Source: Enoplosus armatus
Lineage: Eukaryota; Chordata; Actinopteri; Centrarchiformes; Enoplosidae
Assembly (NCBI RefSeq): GCF_043641665.1
Contig: NC_092182.1
Coordinates: 18,031,241 to 18,095,240 of the forward strand
Reading direction: 5' to 3'
Length of the DNA stretch: 64,000 nt
Program-made: the position numbers and the translations under genes
The notes under the pieces: model-generated
Database searches by the model: none
Seen by the model: the letters and a program-made list of their open reading frames with translations, nothing else
What the model was told of the DNA's origin: nothing
Part shown: positions 44,714 through 56,212 of the stretch, piece by piece
Layout: every line of letters starts with the position of its first letter
Position numbering within the stretch: the stretch's first letter is position 1

Positions 44714-47700
44714 TCAGTCACTGCTACTGCTGCTACTGCTGCTGCTGGAGGACTGGGGAGAAAAAGAGAAAGATCATATATGTATTCATATTTAAGTAGA
44801 TTTTAAATTATAGCTTTAAACACAAACAACAAATGTTTAACTTAATCTGCATTTTACAAATGCAAGTCTTTATGGACTAAATGAAAGGTTGGGAATGACC
44901 TCCCATTATTCACAGAGTAGACAGGGTCATGTGAAGTTTCAAGACCCAATAACTACTGATATATTGTCATAGATTGTAATGGTTCATGGATTTTCGGTTT
45001 CATCTTGCCTACAATATTTTTAGAAGATCAAAAGGAGGTGTTGAAATCTGAATATTTCCAGTTTGGTTTGCTGTTTTTCTCTGTATTTAACTCAATGTAC
45101 TGTATTTTTTTCTTGACAAGAGCTAACTGTTTTGTCAGATGTAAAACATCTCAAAGCGTGTTCAGAGTGCTTTGGGTTTTTCTTTAAAGAACTGAGATGC
45201 AAGTAAGATGCAAGTAAGTGCTTACATGGGGTATCACTGTTCAGACTCAACCATATTCCACAATTTCAAGCCAGTCGAGCCCTTAAACAGGTCCAATACC
45301 TCACCTTCATTACTCGGAACCAGAACATGTGGACCGCAGCTGAAAGCAAAAGCCCATTGCTTTCTAATGGGGATTTGTCAAGCAATATTTGAGAGTTTAA
45401 GATGACTTAAAGTTGTGTTTTCCAGAAGAGCTCACACTGTCTCTTAAACCTGACTACTCCTCAGAACCTATAATGCACAGCTGTGTTTACAAACCCACTT
45501 ACTGTGTCTTGTATGAATCTCCCAGCTGCCTTTAGGGGTCACTATATCAGGAGTTTTAAAGCTGATGCTAATTTAAACTACTTTATATAATCTTGACATG
45601 ACAAAATGTACTATCATTCAGCCTGCATAGCAATATATAGCATACTTAGTGAGAACTAAATGTTTATTTCATACATTTAAAATGCCACATCTGCCTTGAT
45701 CATATTTAAAAGCCAACACAAAAACTGATTGTCTGACAAAACTGCACAGTCACTGTATTCAAAGCAACCATGTTAACTGGAAAATTAAACCGCAGATATG
45801 AGTTAAACTCCTGAAACCACCAGTCTCAACTGAATGTGTTCAAACCCAAGATATATCTAAGATAATCAAATGCAGACTGACAGAGCAGGAGCCACATCAT
45901 GTTTCCAAAGAATTCATTCACTGTAGCAGTGATGCATTTTGTGAGGTGTTTATGTGGTACACTAATCAAGGCATGTAATTATTAATCAATCACTAAAATT
46001 TAATATAGTTTCATGTTGTCTTTTTTCTGTATTCCTTTCTGTAAATGTTTACCCAAAGCAGTGGTATTTAAGTAGAGCTGAAACTAATCAAAAAATCTAT
46101 TCTAATAAATAACTAAAGTCTATTTTAAAGTAAAAAAGCCAAAAATCTACTTTCAAATGCTGAGGATTCCTGCTGTTAATAGTCCTATAAGATAGCTAAC
46201 TGAATATTTGGGGCTTTAAAACAGTTGATCAGACAAAAGAGACACATTGTGAGGATGTCTCCTTGAGCCCCAGGAACCAGTAATGGGTATTTTTCACTAT
46301 TTTTGTACATCATACAGAGTAAACAATTCATTAATTATTTGACAATAAAAATGAATCTGTAGTTGCAGCACTATATTTACCACAAAAACTGTAGAGAACA
46401 AATAACTTTCCATAACTACTATTGCTTTGTCTGTGCTCATACAAGCCATCATCATGTTTGAAAATGCAATCTCTTGACTGGTTATTGTTTGTTTTGATGT
46501 GCCGTGGCAATATAATTCATCTTTATGACAATAATCATTGTCAACTGAGCGCCACAGGAAATCATTCCTGCCTGTGGCCATCAAACTGTTCAACTCCTCC
46601 CTCTGAGTGTCAGACACTCAGAAGAAACAGACTGAAAATCTTCTACATATACTACCTCACTATTACTTATTCTTAAATGTCAGTGCAGTACATATATACA
46701 ATAGTGTAATACATATATATATATATTTTTTTTATTTTATTTTTATATTTTGTACATACTTTTATTTCTAAATTTACGCTGCTTTCTACTTTTGAATGGG
46801 AGCACCGGTACTGTACAATTTCCCCCCAGGGATCAATAAAGTATTTCTGATTCTGATTCTGATTCTGATCAAAATCTCCCTTCCAGTAGAAAGTAAACCA
46901 CGTTGATTCCTAACAGTACTCTGTAGCTGTGCTGTACTTTGCACTCATTGAGTCATGACTACTTTTATATTGCTTGGTGAAGGTGTGTGTTTGCAGCACT
47001 GACTGAATAAAGTTGGGCCTGGGGCTGAGGGGCGTAGGCAGGTTCAAGTTTCATCTGTTTATCTAGTATTTGCATTAATATTTCACCTGCAGGAGGGGCG
47101 ATTTTAAACAACTCTTATATGGTGTATCTTTAAACCCAATCTCACCTTGCCGTGTTTGTGATGCCCATGCTTGCCCTTATGTGCTTTCTTCATCTTCTTC
47201 TTCAGCTTTTTCTGGCCTTTATGTCCAACCATCCCCATTCCCATTCCTGCCAATCCTCCGGCTAATGCTCCAGTCATGGGATTCAACCCTCCATGATGAT
47301 GACCTTTGTGGTGGCCTTTATGACCCCCTTTTGGAGAATGTGGGTATGGACCTGGGTGAACACCTGCAGGAGGGACTACTGGATATCCACCTGGGTGAAC
47401 ACCTCCAGGAGGGACTCCTGGATATCCACCTGGAGCCATGGGATAAGGATGAGCTCCTGGAGCTCCGTAAGGCATCGCCCCTGGAGGTGGTACCATGGCT
47501 GGGTTCACACCAGCTGGGTACGTTGGATGTGGAGGTTGGGGGAAGACTCCTGCTGGAGGGGCAGCAGGATATGCAGGGTTGTAGCCAGGAGGGTAGACAG
47601 GGTTTGGTGGGCCCACTGGAGGTGGAGGACCTGACATACACAAAAGCACACATACACATCGTATTCTTCAGAACACCTATATTATGAAACTGGCCTAAAA

Positions 47701-47756
47701 TAATTATAATAATATATGCTGGTTATGTATGATATCCCACCTTGATTTGGCCACAT
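44714..47756 (-). CDS. prr13: Proline-rich protein 13, complete
   Basis: PRR13 is a small proline-rich protein (human form also called TXR1, linked to thrombospondin-1 repression and taxane response). Three coding exons: 47756-47741, 47630-47146, 44752-44714, joined in frame to 179 residues. It starts MWPNQGPPPPVGPPNPVYPP, like human MWNPNAGQPG. A Pro/Gly/Tyr-rich half with two tandem 13-residue units follows, then a His/Gly stretch (KGHHKGHHHGG), a small Gly/Met hydrophobic patch and the family's basic KKLKKKMKKAHK segment. The final exon gives eleven Ser and Asp, matching the human Ser-run ending in DSD. Position between pcbp2 and amhr2 agrees with human. The protein is low-complexity; no enzymatic domain is present. 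Confidence 0.92.
46075..46380. repeat. Diverged copy of the 'GCAACTAA / ATTAATCG' repeat family
   Basis: It has the left phrase AGAGCTGAAACTAATCAAAA and the right phrase AACAATTCATTAATTATTTGACAATAAAA...GTAGTTGCAGCAC, the same ends as the copies at 2586 and 62835. Confidence 0.45.
46540..46868 (+). mobile_element. 3' end of a LINE retrotransposon
   Basis: The left part (CACAGGAAATCATTCCTGCC, CATCAAACTGTTCAACTCC) reads as the end of a reverse-transcriptase frame. An untranslated stretch follows and then CCCAGGGATCAATAAAGTATTTCTGATTCTGATTCT, a typical fish LINE end with a tandem GATTCT tail. The 5' part is missing, as is usual for LINE insertions. Confidence 0.7.
47351..47437. repeat. 39-bp tandem repeat inside prr13
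   Basis: Two units, 47351-47389 and 47390-47428, differ at only two bases, with the start of a third. On the minus strand they encode two 13-residue units, GGYPGVPPGGVHP and GGYPVVPPAGVHP. Confidence 0.9.
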
Positions 47757-47924
47757 GGTTATGTTTTTTTATGACACTTCAGGTCTCACTCAAAATCCTG
47801 AGGAAACAGTGAGAAAGTACAATTACATTACATGTAAAAAGCAACTTTTATTACGTGTATAACTACACTGTCTTATCATATAATTTAGGATGTGGGGTCA
47901 CCATATAGTTTCTGATCCTATACT

Positions 47925-48205
47925 TTTGTACTTTAGGGAAACTTTATGGTAGGCTACTTATCTAACAGTATCAAAGGCCAAGAAGATGTCCTCTAGTTAC
48001 TTGTTTTGTCCAAAAGAAAAGTTCAAAACCTAAATATATTCAACTTACAATAATATAAAATGTAGAAAAGCAGCAAATGTTCACATTTCAGAAACTGAAG
48101 CAATTGATCCATTTATTAATACATTAATAATTAATAAATGTGTGGATTAATATTTTTTCAATCAGGTTATCGATTAACAGACTAATGGTTTCAGCACTAC
48201 TGTAC
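47925..48205. repeat. Interspersed repeat, 'ATTAATCG / GCAACTAA' family
   Basis: TTCAATCAGGTTATCGATTAACAGACTAATGGTTTCAGCAC closes the copy, and GAAACTGAAGCAATTGATCC with TAATATAAAATGTAGAAAAG lie inside. It is a relative of the copies at 2586 and 62835. Confidence 0.45.
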
Positions 48206-48295
48206 AGAAAATGTGATGACCAACATTCTGTATATATCAAACATGAATTTTATGAATGTCAAAAAATAATTAAATAAGTAAAAATGAGTGAGATA

Positions 48296-48430
48296 CAGAT
48301 ATACACTCAGTAGCCAGTTTATTGGGTACACCTAAAACTAATGCAGTCGTACTAATACAACAGTCCTGCAATGAACCTTACCTTCACGAAAGTTTACTTT
48401 GTTATAAAACTTTATTACAACAACAGAAAA
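48296..48430. repeat. DNA-transposon-type repeat fragment
   Basis: ATACACTCAGTAGCCAGTTTATTGGGTACACC followed by AATGCAGTCGTACTAATACAACAGTCCTGC is a familiar fish interspersed repeat. Only one end is visible. Confidence 0.5.
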
Positions 48431-48800
48431 CGTGAATCACTAGAAACTCTACTTCTTGCTAATATTATTTATTGTCATTTTCAGAGACGCATCACATGAA
48501 TGCACAGCTCATGACGCGTATAACATGATGTCTAAATTATGGTCTAATCCCTCAACAACCACCAGCAATTTCGCAACACTTTCTCCATTTAACGCTACAT
48601 TACAGGTATGATGTGACAGAAATCACAACAAAAATAGGTCTAAATCTGCTCATTGTTGTAGTTTCAGGTTGCTTTTAATCAGTAATTGTCAAAGGCTAGA
48701 TTTCATAGGCTCACCTTAGAAACTTGCCTCGCGTTCGGTCAAGTTTATCAGAAATCCTGAGCTCCCTGTTGGGTCTTCCGCATTGAGCTGCACGGAAGCA

Positions 48801-48998
48801 ACAGAAACATGCACCGCGAAGCCACGCCCGTTGTTAAAGGCTACGCACATTACTGGCTAAAGTCCAGCACGCTTTGGCGTAAAACTAGATCTACTAGTTT
48901 CTGTGTTACAAAGGGTAATGATGATGGTGTTGACGATGTTTGCTGCCAACCATTGTAAGTGATATTTTAACGGGAAGAGCAAGGGGAGGTTTGCCCGT

Positions 48999-49033
<35 letters not shown>

Positions 49034-49766
49034 GACTTGAAATACACAGTCACGCATAAATCCATTACATCATGGATTAACAGTTATGTGAACAGACAGT
49101 CATACAACACAGGGCTTTCTAAAGCTTTAATACATTTTAACAAAGATATTGGCCAAAATAAGTCAAAACTTTGTTCTAGCTCACCTACTTAACTTTTTTT
49201 TTCTTCTTTTTTTACAAATACCATTAGGCCTTATTCACAGCAGACAATTTGGCTTGCATGCTCAGTGGCTGGCTTGGCTTTCCGGAGTACTTACATGTAA
49301 CAGAGCCCATCATTAACATTATGAGCTCCACTTGTTCCACCTGATTTTTCTGCTCTAACGTCAAAATGTATGCTGTAAAAAAGACTTAAGTGTAGCTGGT
49401 AATTGTATGTTTTTTATATTTCAATTATTATTATTATTTCAATACAAAACCAAAATCATATATCACGGTTACATAAAATTAGCCACACAATACAAACAAA
49501 CTCTTAAAAACAATAATTCCCATTATACCATGGACACGCTTTTCACTTTTTCTACAATGTACCTGGATTACAATTCATTAACACAGCTGTAATCATCTAA
49601 TAGAAAGAAAGAGAGTAATTGAAACATGTCTAAGAGGCTACGTATACAGTTCAAACTGATGGAAATATACTGAAAAGCTAAACAGTAGTGACACAAAGAG
49701 AACAGTGCAAATGCAAATGCTTGATATGTAGATTACAACAAGTCAACCTGAAAAAAAGAAAACATG
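48801..49766. other. prr13-amhr2 intergenic region and amhr2 3' UTR
   Basis: It includes a CA microsatellite (49001-49031). No exon was seen. I found no convincing poly(A) signal for amhr2. Confidence 0.4.
49001..49031. repeat. CA microsatellite
   Basis: About 15 CA units, uninterrupted, flanked by TTTGCCCGTGA and CCTGACTTG. Confidence 0.95.
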
Positions 49767-52700
49767 TCATGGAGAGTAACAAGACTGAAGAGAGACTAAT
49801 CTGTCCACAACACACTGAGCAGTCAGTCGGGCGTCTGGGTCACAGTCCCAGCAATCTGTCAGGAGCTCCTGCAGCGCAGATCCCTGAAAGTTAGGAAAAT
49901 AGTCGACAAACTCAATTCACTATCATCAATATATTCATTAGCTATCCTGTACATTTATTTTTATTGCTACCAAGCTGATACAAAAAACTGTATGTTCAAG
50001 TAAGAAGCACCTGTTGTGAGAATACCTGCGGTTGTGGTTCCCAGTGTTTAGGTATGGAGGGTCTCTTGTCCAAGTGAAACACGTACAGGATGAGGCTCTC
50101 CAGTGTCACATTGGCTCCCAGCTCAGATTCATAAGGCAACAGATGCTGTGGAACAATACCGCCTGCAGATGGAGACATTTGTATGAATTTTAACATCCAT
50201 TTAGTACCAAGACATAGATAAAGTGCATCCAAGAAGTGCAGCTCAACCGCAAAGGAAAGTAAAAACAGAAGTCGTGAAAATCTGACAGTATGTGATTAGT
50301 CTTGATTAATTATTAAGTGTGGCATTGTGTGTATGTATGTGTATCCATCTATCTGACCAAGGAAGTTTACCTTCAAATAAATCAGAGCAGCGCATCCAGA
50401 TCTCCCACAGCAGCAGTCCCAAAGCATAGATGTCCCCCTGCATGAGACACCAGGTGCTGCTTAGGTTTACAGAGCCTTCCAGTATCTCAGGGGACATGTA
50501 GCGCAACGTGCCCAACTGAGCATGACCCTGCGGATGGACAGAAATGTGAATTGGTTGTTTCTATGTATTAGATGTTGCCACTCTGCACGTCATCTTTATC
50601 TTCGATGGATTCATATTTTTTTAATGAGATGACTGTTCATCTTTTAATGATTTCACTGTGCCGTGAATTAACAACAGTAAGTTGTGGCTCCACCTGAATC
50701 TCACCTCCATGCTTGTTGTGTGGCTCTGCCAGCGACGATGTCCTGAACAAGAACGCAGGATGGTGGAGCATCCAAAATCACACAGGGCACAGGTACCATC
50801 TGCTCTCACGAGCACATTGGAGCTGCTGAAGTCTCTGTGGGCCACAGGAGGTTTATGCACATCTGCGGGAAAAGACACACATTTGTAATAAGAAGATAAG
50901 ATTCGGATTTGTTTGGATATTTAACTGCAATGGACTTTATGAATCAAGAAAGAGCCTGTCATGTTTTCTATTTTAGCTACAATATACATATATCCACATG
51001 AGAGTACAGGCTTTCTACACAAGTAGGCTATATAACATGGACATGTACATACATAAATGCACACATTTGTTCACAGTAATATTCTGGCCAATACCATGTC
51101 TGTGAAGGTCAGAGTGGAGATAGGAAAGTCCCTGCGATAAGGACTGGCACAACTTCAGTGACAATGTCCAGTTGGGGGTGTGTTTACACAGAAAAGAGCG
51201 AAGAGAACCCTGAAATCAAAGGGACACCAGTTATTTATGTCCAAGAACGTGAGCATTAAAGAGTTTGGCCACATATTTCAGTGCTATAAATTCAGCTGTA
51301 TTTCCATTTTAAACCTGCAAAAACTTTGATATATCATCACCTTTTATGTCAAGCTTGTTAGCAAACATTTGCTTATTTACACATCAAGCAGATACGGAGC
51401 AGCTACCTCAAATTTCATTTGGAGTTGTGTTTCTGGCCACCTGGAGAATCTAAGTCCAATATTCACTCTCTTTTAGCTCTGTTTATGGTCTCTACCAATC
51501 CCTGAGTGACATCTGGCTCTTAAGCTGCTAAATGCTTCACTATGTTCACCAGCTATTCTCTAACTTTGTCTGTCGGCCGCTTGGTGCTGAAGAGGTAGGT
51601 AATATCATCCTTATGCATTTTCTTTGCTTCCCTGCCCTGACTCTTTCTCCTGTTCCTTCTCCTTCTTCCTTGAATAACTTTTGACCTCTCAGAAAATGGG
51701 AAAACGCACAATTAATTTTCCTTGAATGACTGCTTACCACTCACATATTCAGCAAATTGCAGGACAATGAGCCAACTGCCCCCGTCCGGTTTCCTCCCAG
51801 TGCCCAGGAAGTGGACAATCCCAGCATGCTTCATTAGTGGTAGCTCATAAACCTCCTTCTCTGCTATAAATTTCTGTTTCCAGCCTGCAGGGAAAACTTT
51901 CACGGCCACCACGGATCCCTGGTATTTCCCCTGCCAAACAGTTGCAAAACACCCATGGCCCACAATCTGAAAAAGGTATGGACATTCAGGTAAAACAACA
52001 GTTGTCTAATTGTATCATTTACCAATATTTTGCACACTGCTAAACATAGAGCATAAATCCACCTGGTGGCTGGGTTTACCTGCTGTAGTTCAATGTTAGC
52101 AATGTCAATCTCAGAGGTTTTTGTTGTTCGGCAGGAACACAGTGGTGAGACACTGTAATCATCAAGAGAGGGTGGATTCTCTTCTAAAATAATGAAAGTA
52201 GACAAGTCTTGTAATTAAAACACACTCATTGAAGGTACATTACAATAAAGTCATAATGAATTTTGGACTAGCCTGACTGAACAGCCACATAAATGACACA
52301 GAAATCTGATTGAAGAGTAACAAACAAAGCATAGAGGTAAAAGGGAGTGTAACAGCAGAGATAACCACCAAGGTCAGTCCAGCAGAGAGAATGAAACAGT
52401 TCCAAGGTCAAACAAAGACATGAGAAGAACTGAATCTGAGTTTCGAAAATGTAGAGACATGGCTGAATAATGATTTTCTCTTATCCTTTGAGAAGCAGAG
52501 AGGGCATTTGATACAGAACAACACTTCTCTTCTTACCTTTACCTAAGGGCAACAATTACACAGCCTGATCTGAATCCATTTCTACGGAGCTGTAACTTTA
52601 ACTCCATCTTCCCAGGATGAGCAATAATGTTGGAGCGTTATCTAAATCTGTGCGAATGCCTGTATGTGTTGAGTCAACACCGGCAGACATCAGTTATCTC

Positions 52701-54750
52701 ACTGTAAAGGCATTTGATTTCTTCTTTCTGCTACTGTATTCAGTAAGGTAAATCAACACATTATTAGCAATGACAATAAAATAATTTCCTTTCTATCATG
52801 TCATTGATAACAGTGACAAGAACAGGTGTTGAGACACACAGCTACAATAATGCATTCTGCAGTCAGGACAGCCACATTCAATTTACTTCCCACTGTTTAA
52901 AATAGAGAGAGAAATTAAACTCAGATTTTAGTGAAAAGAATGCATGCACTTTTTGCAATGCTATCTTGATGTTGAAAACAAAAAAGGACCTTACTTTTCT
53001 TTTTAAAGCGGCTTCTCCATTTGGCAGCAACAACCATGAAGCACAGGACTATCAAAGTTCCAATCAGAACAATTGCAGCAGTTTTCATCTAAGAAGAAAA
53101 CAAACAGTGTATGTTAGTGTTATCTGTGAATGATGAACACCCCTTTTGAGTCAATCAAGTGTATTTATTACTTTATCAAATGAATATAGTGTGTCAAATT
53201 TCAAATTAAAGGGGGTGGAAGGAGGTTTTGAAACAATAACATTTTCTGTGATGAAAAGAAAATACCTCACTCTGGTATGATGTCAGAATAGTGTTTTATC
53301 ACGATGTGGGTTACAAGTGATATTCAATGATTAGTTAGCAATCTCATTATTGTCATACCCACAGAATAAGAACAGTTGAGTTGAGGATCTTCCGACTCTG
53401 GGATCCAAGTGATGTTGCGGTTGCAGAGGTCTGTGTTGCACACACACTTAATGAGGCGGCCGTGGAAGCGCGTTTGTGCCTTGCAGGTTGCATCTGGGCA
53501 AGACTTTTCAGCAATATCACAAGCTGCAACAGCAAAAATCAGTAACACAGTAGACAACTGGAAAAACACGAGAACCATAATAAGCCTGAAGACTCACCTA
53601 TATTTATTAATAACAAGTTTCAGCCATTATGAGTCAGATGTTGGTTGGGTAAATCAAATTAAATCACTGAATACAAGAACAGAATCTAGACTAGGCCAGA
53701 TTTACTGGTCCACATATCTTAATTTTACGGTTTCTTACCGAGAAGGTCAACCTCTAGCTGGCCATCGATGATCAGAAAATAGCCCACACAGCATTGGGTG
53801 TTCTCACAGAGCTGCACCGACCCACTCACGTTGCCAGCAGTTGTGTATTTGTTGTTCTGGGGAGTCACTTTGAATGCACACTGTCTCTTCTGAGGAAAAG
53901 ACTGGCTGGTGATACATGTAAAGATGCATTCTGGGACGAGGAGGAAAGAAACAGCTGCTGTAGATGCGGTTTAATTGGGTAACAATGACCTTTTCAGTCA
54001 CAGTAGGGTTTGTGATCTTGTACTCTAAAATGCAAGCAAACTAAGAATCTTAAGCTTATTTTGTACTGTTGCACTCACAGTTTGTCTTTCTGACTATCAA
54101 TATTGTCTAAGTGTTTAAAGTAAATATTTAACTACAAGCTACAGTTTTATCATTAAGAGTCTCTAAGATTATCCTTCTTTGGTGATGGTTCTATTGTGAC
54201 ATATTACATATTTACATACAATCCACTTCAGTTGCACTAAGCTGAAACTATTAGACTTGCTGAATACCCACAGTGGAGGTATCTTTCAAACTGGGGAAAA
54301 ACATTGGCACAGTCTAAGGTTTGCCTGTAGATACAGTGTTGTGATTTGGTCCTATATAATTTGTATGTGCGTGAGTCAAGAAGAAGTCCAAATGTGCATC
54401 TTATCAGGAGCCACAGTATTCTTTGCAACACCTCTGCACACAATAGTCTACTGCTGTTACACTGTTCCTGACTCTGACATGAGCCACTAAAGAAATTATC
54501 CTTTTCCAGGGATATTTTATCAGCACTGTAGTTACAGGGCATACGCTGGTAGCATATCCATCTCTTTCCTTAGAGATTTTATAATTAAGATTAGGAGTTA
54601 CAGTAGGCACACTCCTACTGAACTGCTACATCAGTATCACAATATACATTGCTTGAGCAACACAGCAATTAATTACTATCATCAAATTGCAAATTATTAG
54701 CAAATACACTCACCCACAGCCAAAATCAGCCGCCACCGTGGCAGTATCAT
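49767..54750 (-). CDS. amhr2: Anti-Mullerian hormone receptor type 2, complete
   Basis: AMHR2 is the type II serine/threonine-kinase receptor for AMH in gonads. Coding exons: 54750-54714, 53930-53739, 53523-53363, 53088-52995, 52183-52080, 51966-51745, 51209-51095, 50862-50705, 50527-50371, 50162-50026, 49883-49767; joined they give 497 residues. A short signal segment ([12 protein letters not shown]) precedes a Cys-rich three-finger ectodomain (about 14-130) with NTQCCVGYF and the hallmark CVCNTDLCN. The membrane segment is about 133-152, followed by KWRSRFKKK. Kinase features: [12 protein letters not shown] (Lys219), HRDFSSSN (317-324), DFG (337-339), YMSPE. The protein ends eight residues after the kinase-terminal helix, without the longer tail of human AMHR2 (573 residues). 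The exon 3 donor is ambiguous: frame requires TCT|gtgggt, not the nearby GTGG|gtatga. Confidence 0.93.
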
Positions 54751-56212
54751 GGTCACTCTGAGCCCAGACCGGCCACGCAGGGAGTGAGAATTTATCAGTC
54801 CTGGGAATGTGAGAGGAGTTTCCCACGTTTTCCAGCATCACTCCCACTGCCACACACCTGCATGTACAACACACAGTCTGCCATACAATGGGCTGTGGGA
54901 AAACAGAACATTTATCAACATAATCATCTCACAATGTAATTGAATATCATCTGCATTCAATGGGCCACGTGCAAACTCAAAGAAGCAAAGAGGTTTCAGA
55001 CAAATTCACTGGGGCAACAGAGGTACTTCCATCCGGGGGTTTTTCCAGAAAACAATCGGGGGGAAAATGGATGTTGTTAATGAGTTAAAGTACTTTGGCC
55101 TCATTTTATAATAGTCCCTCAAGAAGCCCAATTATGCCACAAAAAGAATTGCAAATGGCTTAAATATTATAAAGACAATAATAAAAATAAAGTAAATCAA
55201 AATTAGATTCTATGCCATAATCAGGATTTACTAAATCAAAATGAAGACATTCTGAATCAAAGTTATCAAATTTACACTATATTGAGTCACAATTATGATT
55301 TTTTGAGTCAACGTTGTGAGATGATTGGTCAAAAATTACCATTACCATGTCAAAATTATGAGACAGTTTGAATTACTTTGTGAGTCTTTAATGATCCCCT
55401 GACTTTTCTTCTAGTGCCATCATGACATTTACATTTGTGGTATGGCATGAAATGTTTTGGCAGGTATTGAATGGATTGCCATGAAATTTGGTACAAAAAT
55501 GAATGTCCCCCGGGGATGAATCCTATTAACTTTAGTGATGCCCTGACGTTTCTTCTAGCACAATCATTAGGTCAAAATGTTAATATGAACAATAGTTTGG
55601 TTTATGATCAAATACCAGCATGAAATCTATGGCATTCCCATCAGTCTCAGCTGAACTTTGTGTTTTGCTAGCATGCTAACATACTAAACTACGATGGTTA
55701 ACATGGTAAACATTATACCTACTAAACACCAGCATTTTAGCTTTGTCATTGTTAGCATGCTGATGTTAGCATTTAGCTCAGTCACAAGGAGCTGCTAGCA
55801 TGACTGCAGAATCTTACAATCAAACAGACTTTCTCAGTTTAAACAATTTCCAATTTCTACATTATGATTTAGAATCTCGTAATGTCGTGGGTTTTGGAAG
55901 ACATGTCCTGCTGTCTTGGGTATACTCTTTAAGGCTTCAATTTCTTTTCGGAGATCACCAACAATAACACATTTCAACTCGGGCACTATTTTTGTCTTGA
56001 GAGGCTGCATGTTTACGTGTTCAACTCACCCCTTGAGGGCGGAGTTAAAAAGGCGCCATTGTCCAAGGCTAATTCTCTACATTCCTGCTGTCCCGAACTC
56101 CAAAACACGCGCACCTAAATTTTCAATTAGATTAATTGGACAGGCACCTGCGCGCGGGCGGACCCAGCTAAACTTCAGAAGCTAGTAGGTGTCCACGGTC
56201 ATCAAGAATAAA
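54751..56212. promoter_or_regulatory. Head-to-head amhr2 / cdca7-family promoter interval
   Basis: About 1.46 kb separates the amhr2 start (minus) from the cdca7-family start (plus). The middle (55380-55820) is an interspersed repeat. The right-hand part (56030-56200) is GC-richer with CACCTGCGCGCGGGCG and AAAAGGCGCCATTG, the latter resembling an E2F-type site. E2F control would fit a cell-cycle gene but is only suggested. Confidence 0.4.
55380..55820. repeat. Interspersed repeat between amhr2 and cdca7
   Basis: Phrases TTGCCATGAAATTTGGTACA, TTGCTAGCATGCTAACATAC, GCATGCTGATGTTAGCATTT and AGCTCAGTCACAAGGAGCTG are typical of an abundant fish repeat. No coding potential. Confidence 0.6.

Larger units (their letters stand above)
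44753..47145. other. prr13 intron 2
   Basis: This 2.4 kb intron holds no exon I can identify. Two repeats lie in it: a diverged copy of the GCAACTAA-type family near 46075-46380 and a retroelement 3' end at 46540-46868. Confidence 0.8.
47742..48800 (-). promoter_or_regulatory. prr13: prr13 5'-UTR structure and promoter
   Basis: The start-codon exon has its acceptor (GTTTCCTCAG) at 47798. A GC-rich upstream exon ends with TTTCTAAG|gtgagc at 48715 and probably starts near 48800. The first intron includes two interspersed repeats (47925-48205 and 48296-48430). Confidence 0.5.

Noticed and set aside
47181..47687. Plus-strand open frames over prr13
   Set aside because: They mirror the proline-rich prr13 exon on the opposite strand; the minus-strand frame has matching splice sites and family motifs.
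53324..53578. amhr2 exon 3 read through into the intron
   Set aside because: The read-through frame stops without a membrane segment; the spliced version joins to the transmembrane exon.
54237..54610. Minus-strand Cys-rich frames (101 and 68 codons) in amhr2 intron 1
   Set aside because: The cysteines and phrases such as [20 protein letters not shown] briefly suggest a three-finger or extra ectodomain exon. Receptor exons 1 and 2 already join in frame without it, and I found no clean acceptor/donor pair in phase. An alternative exon remains possible but is unsupported.
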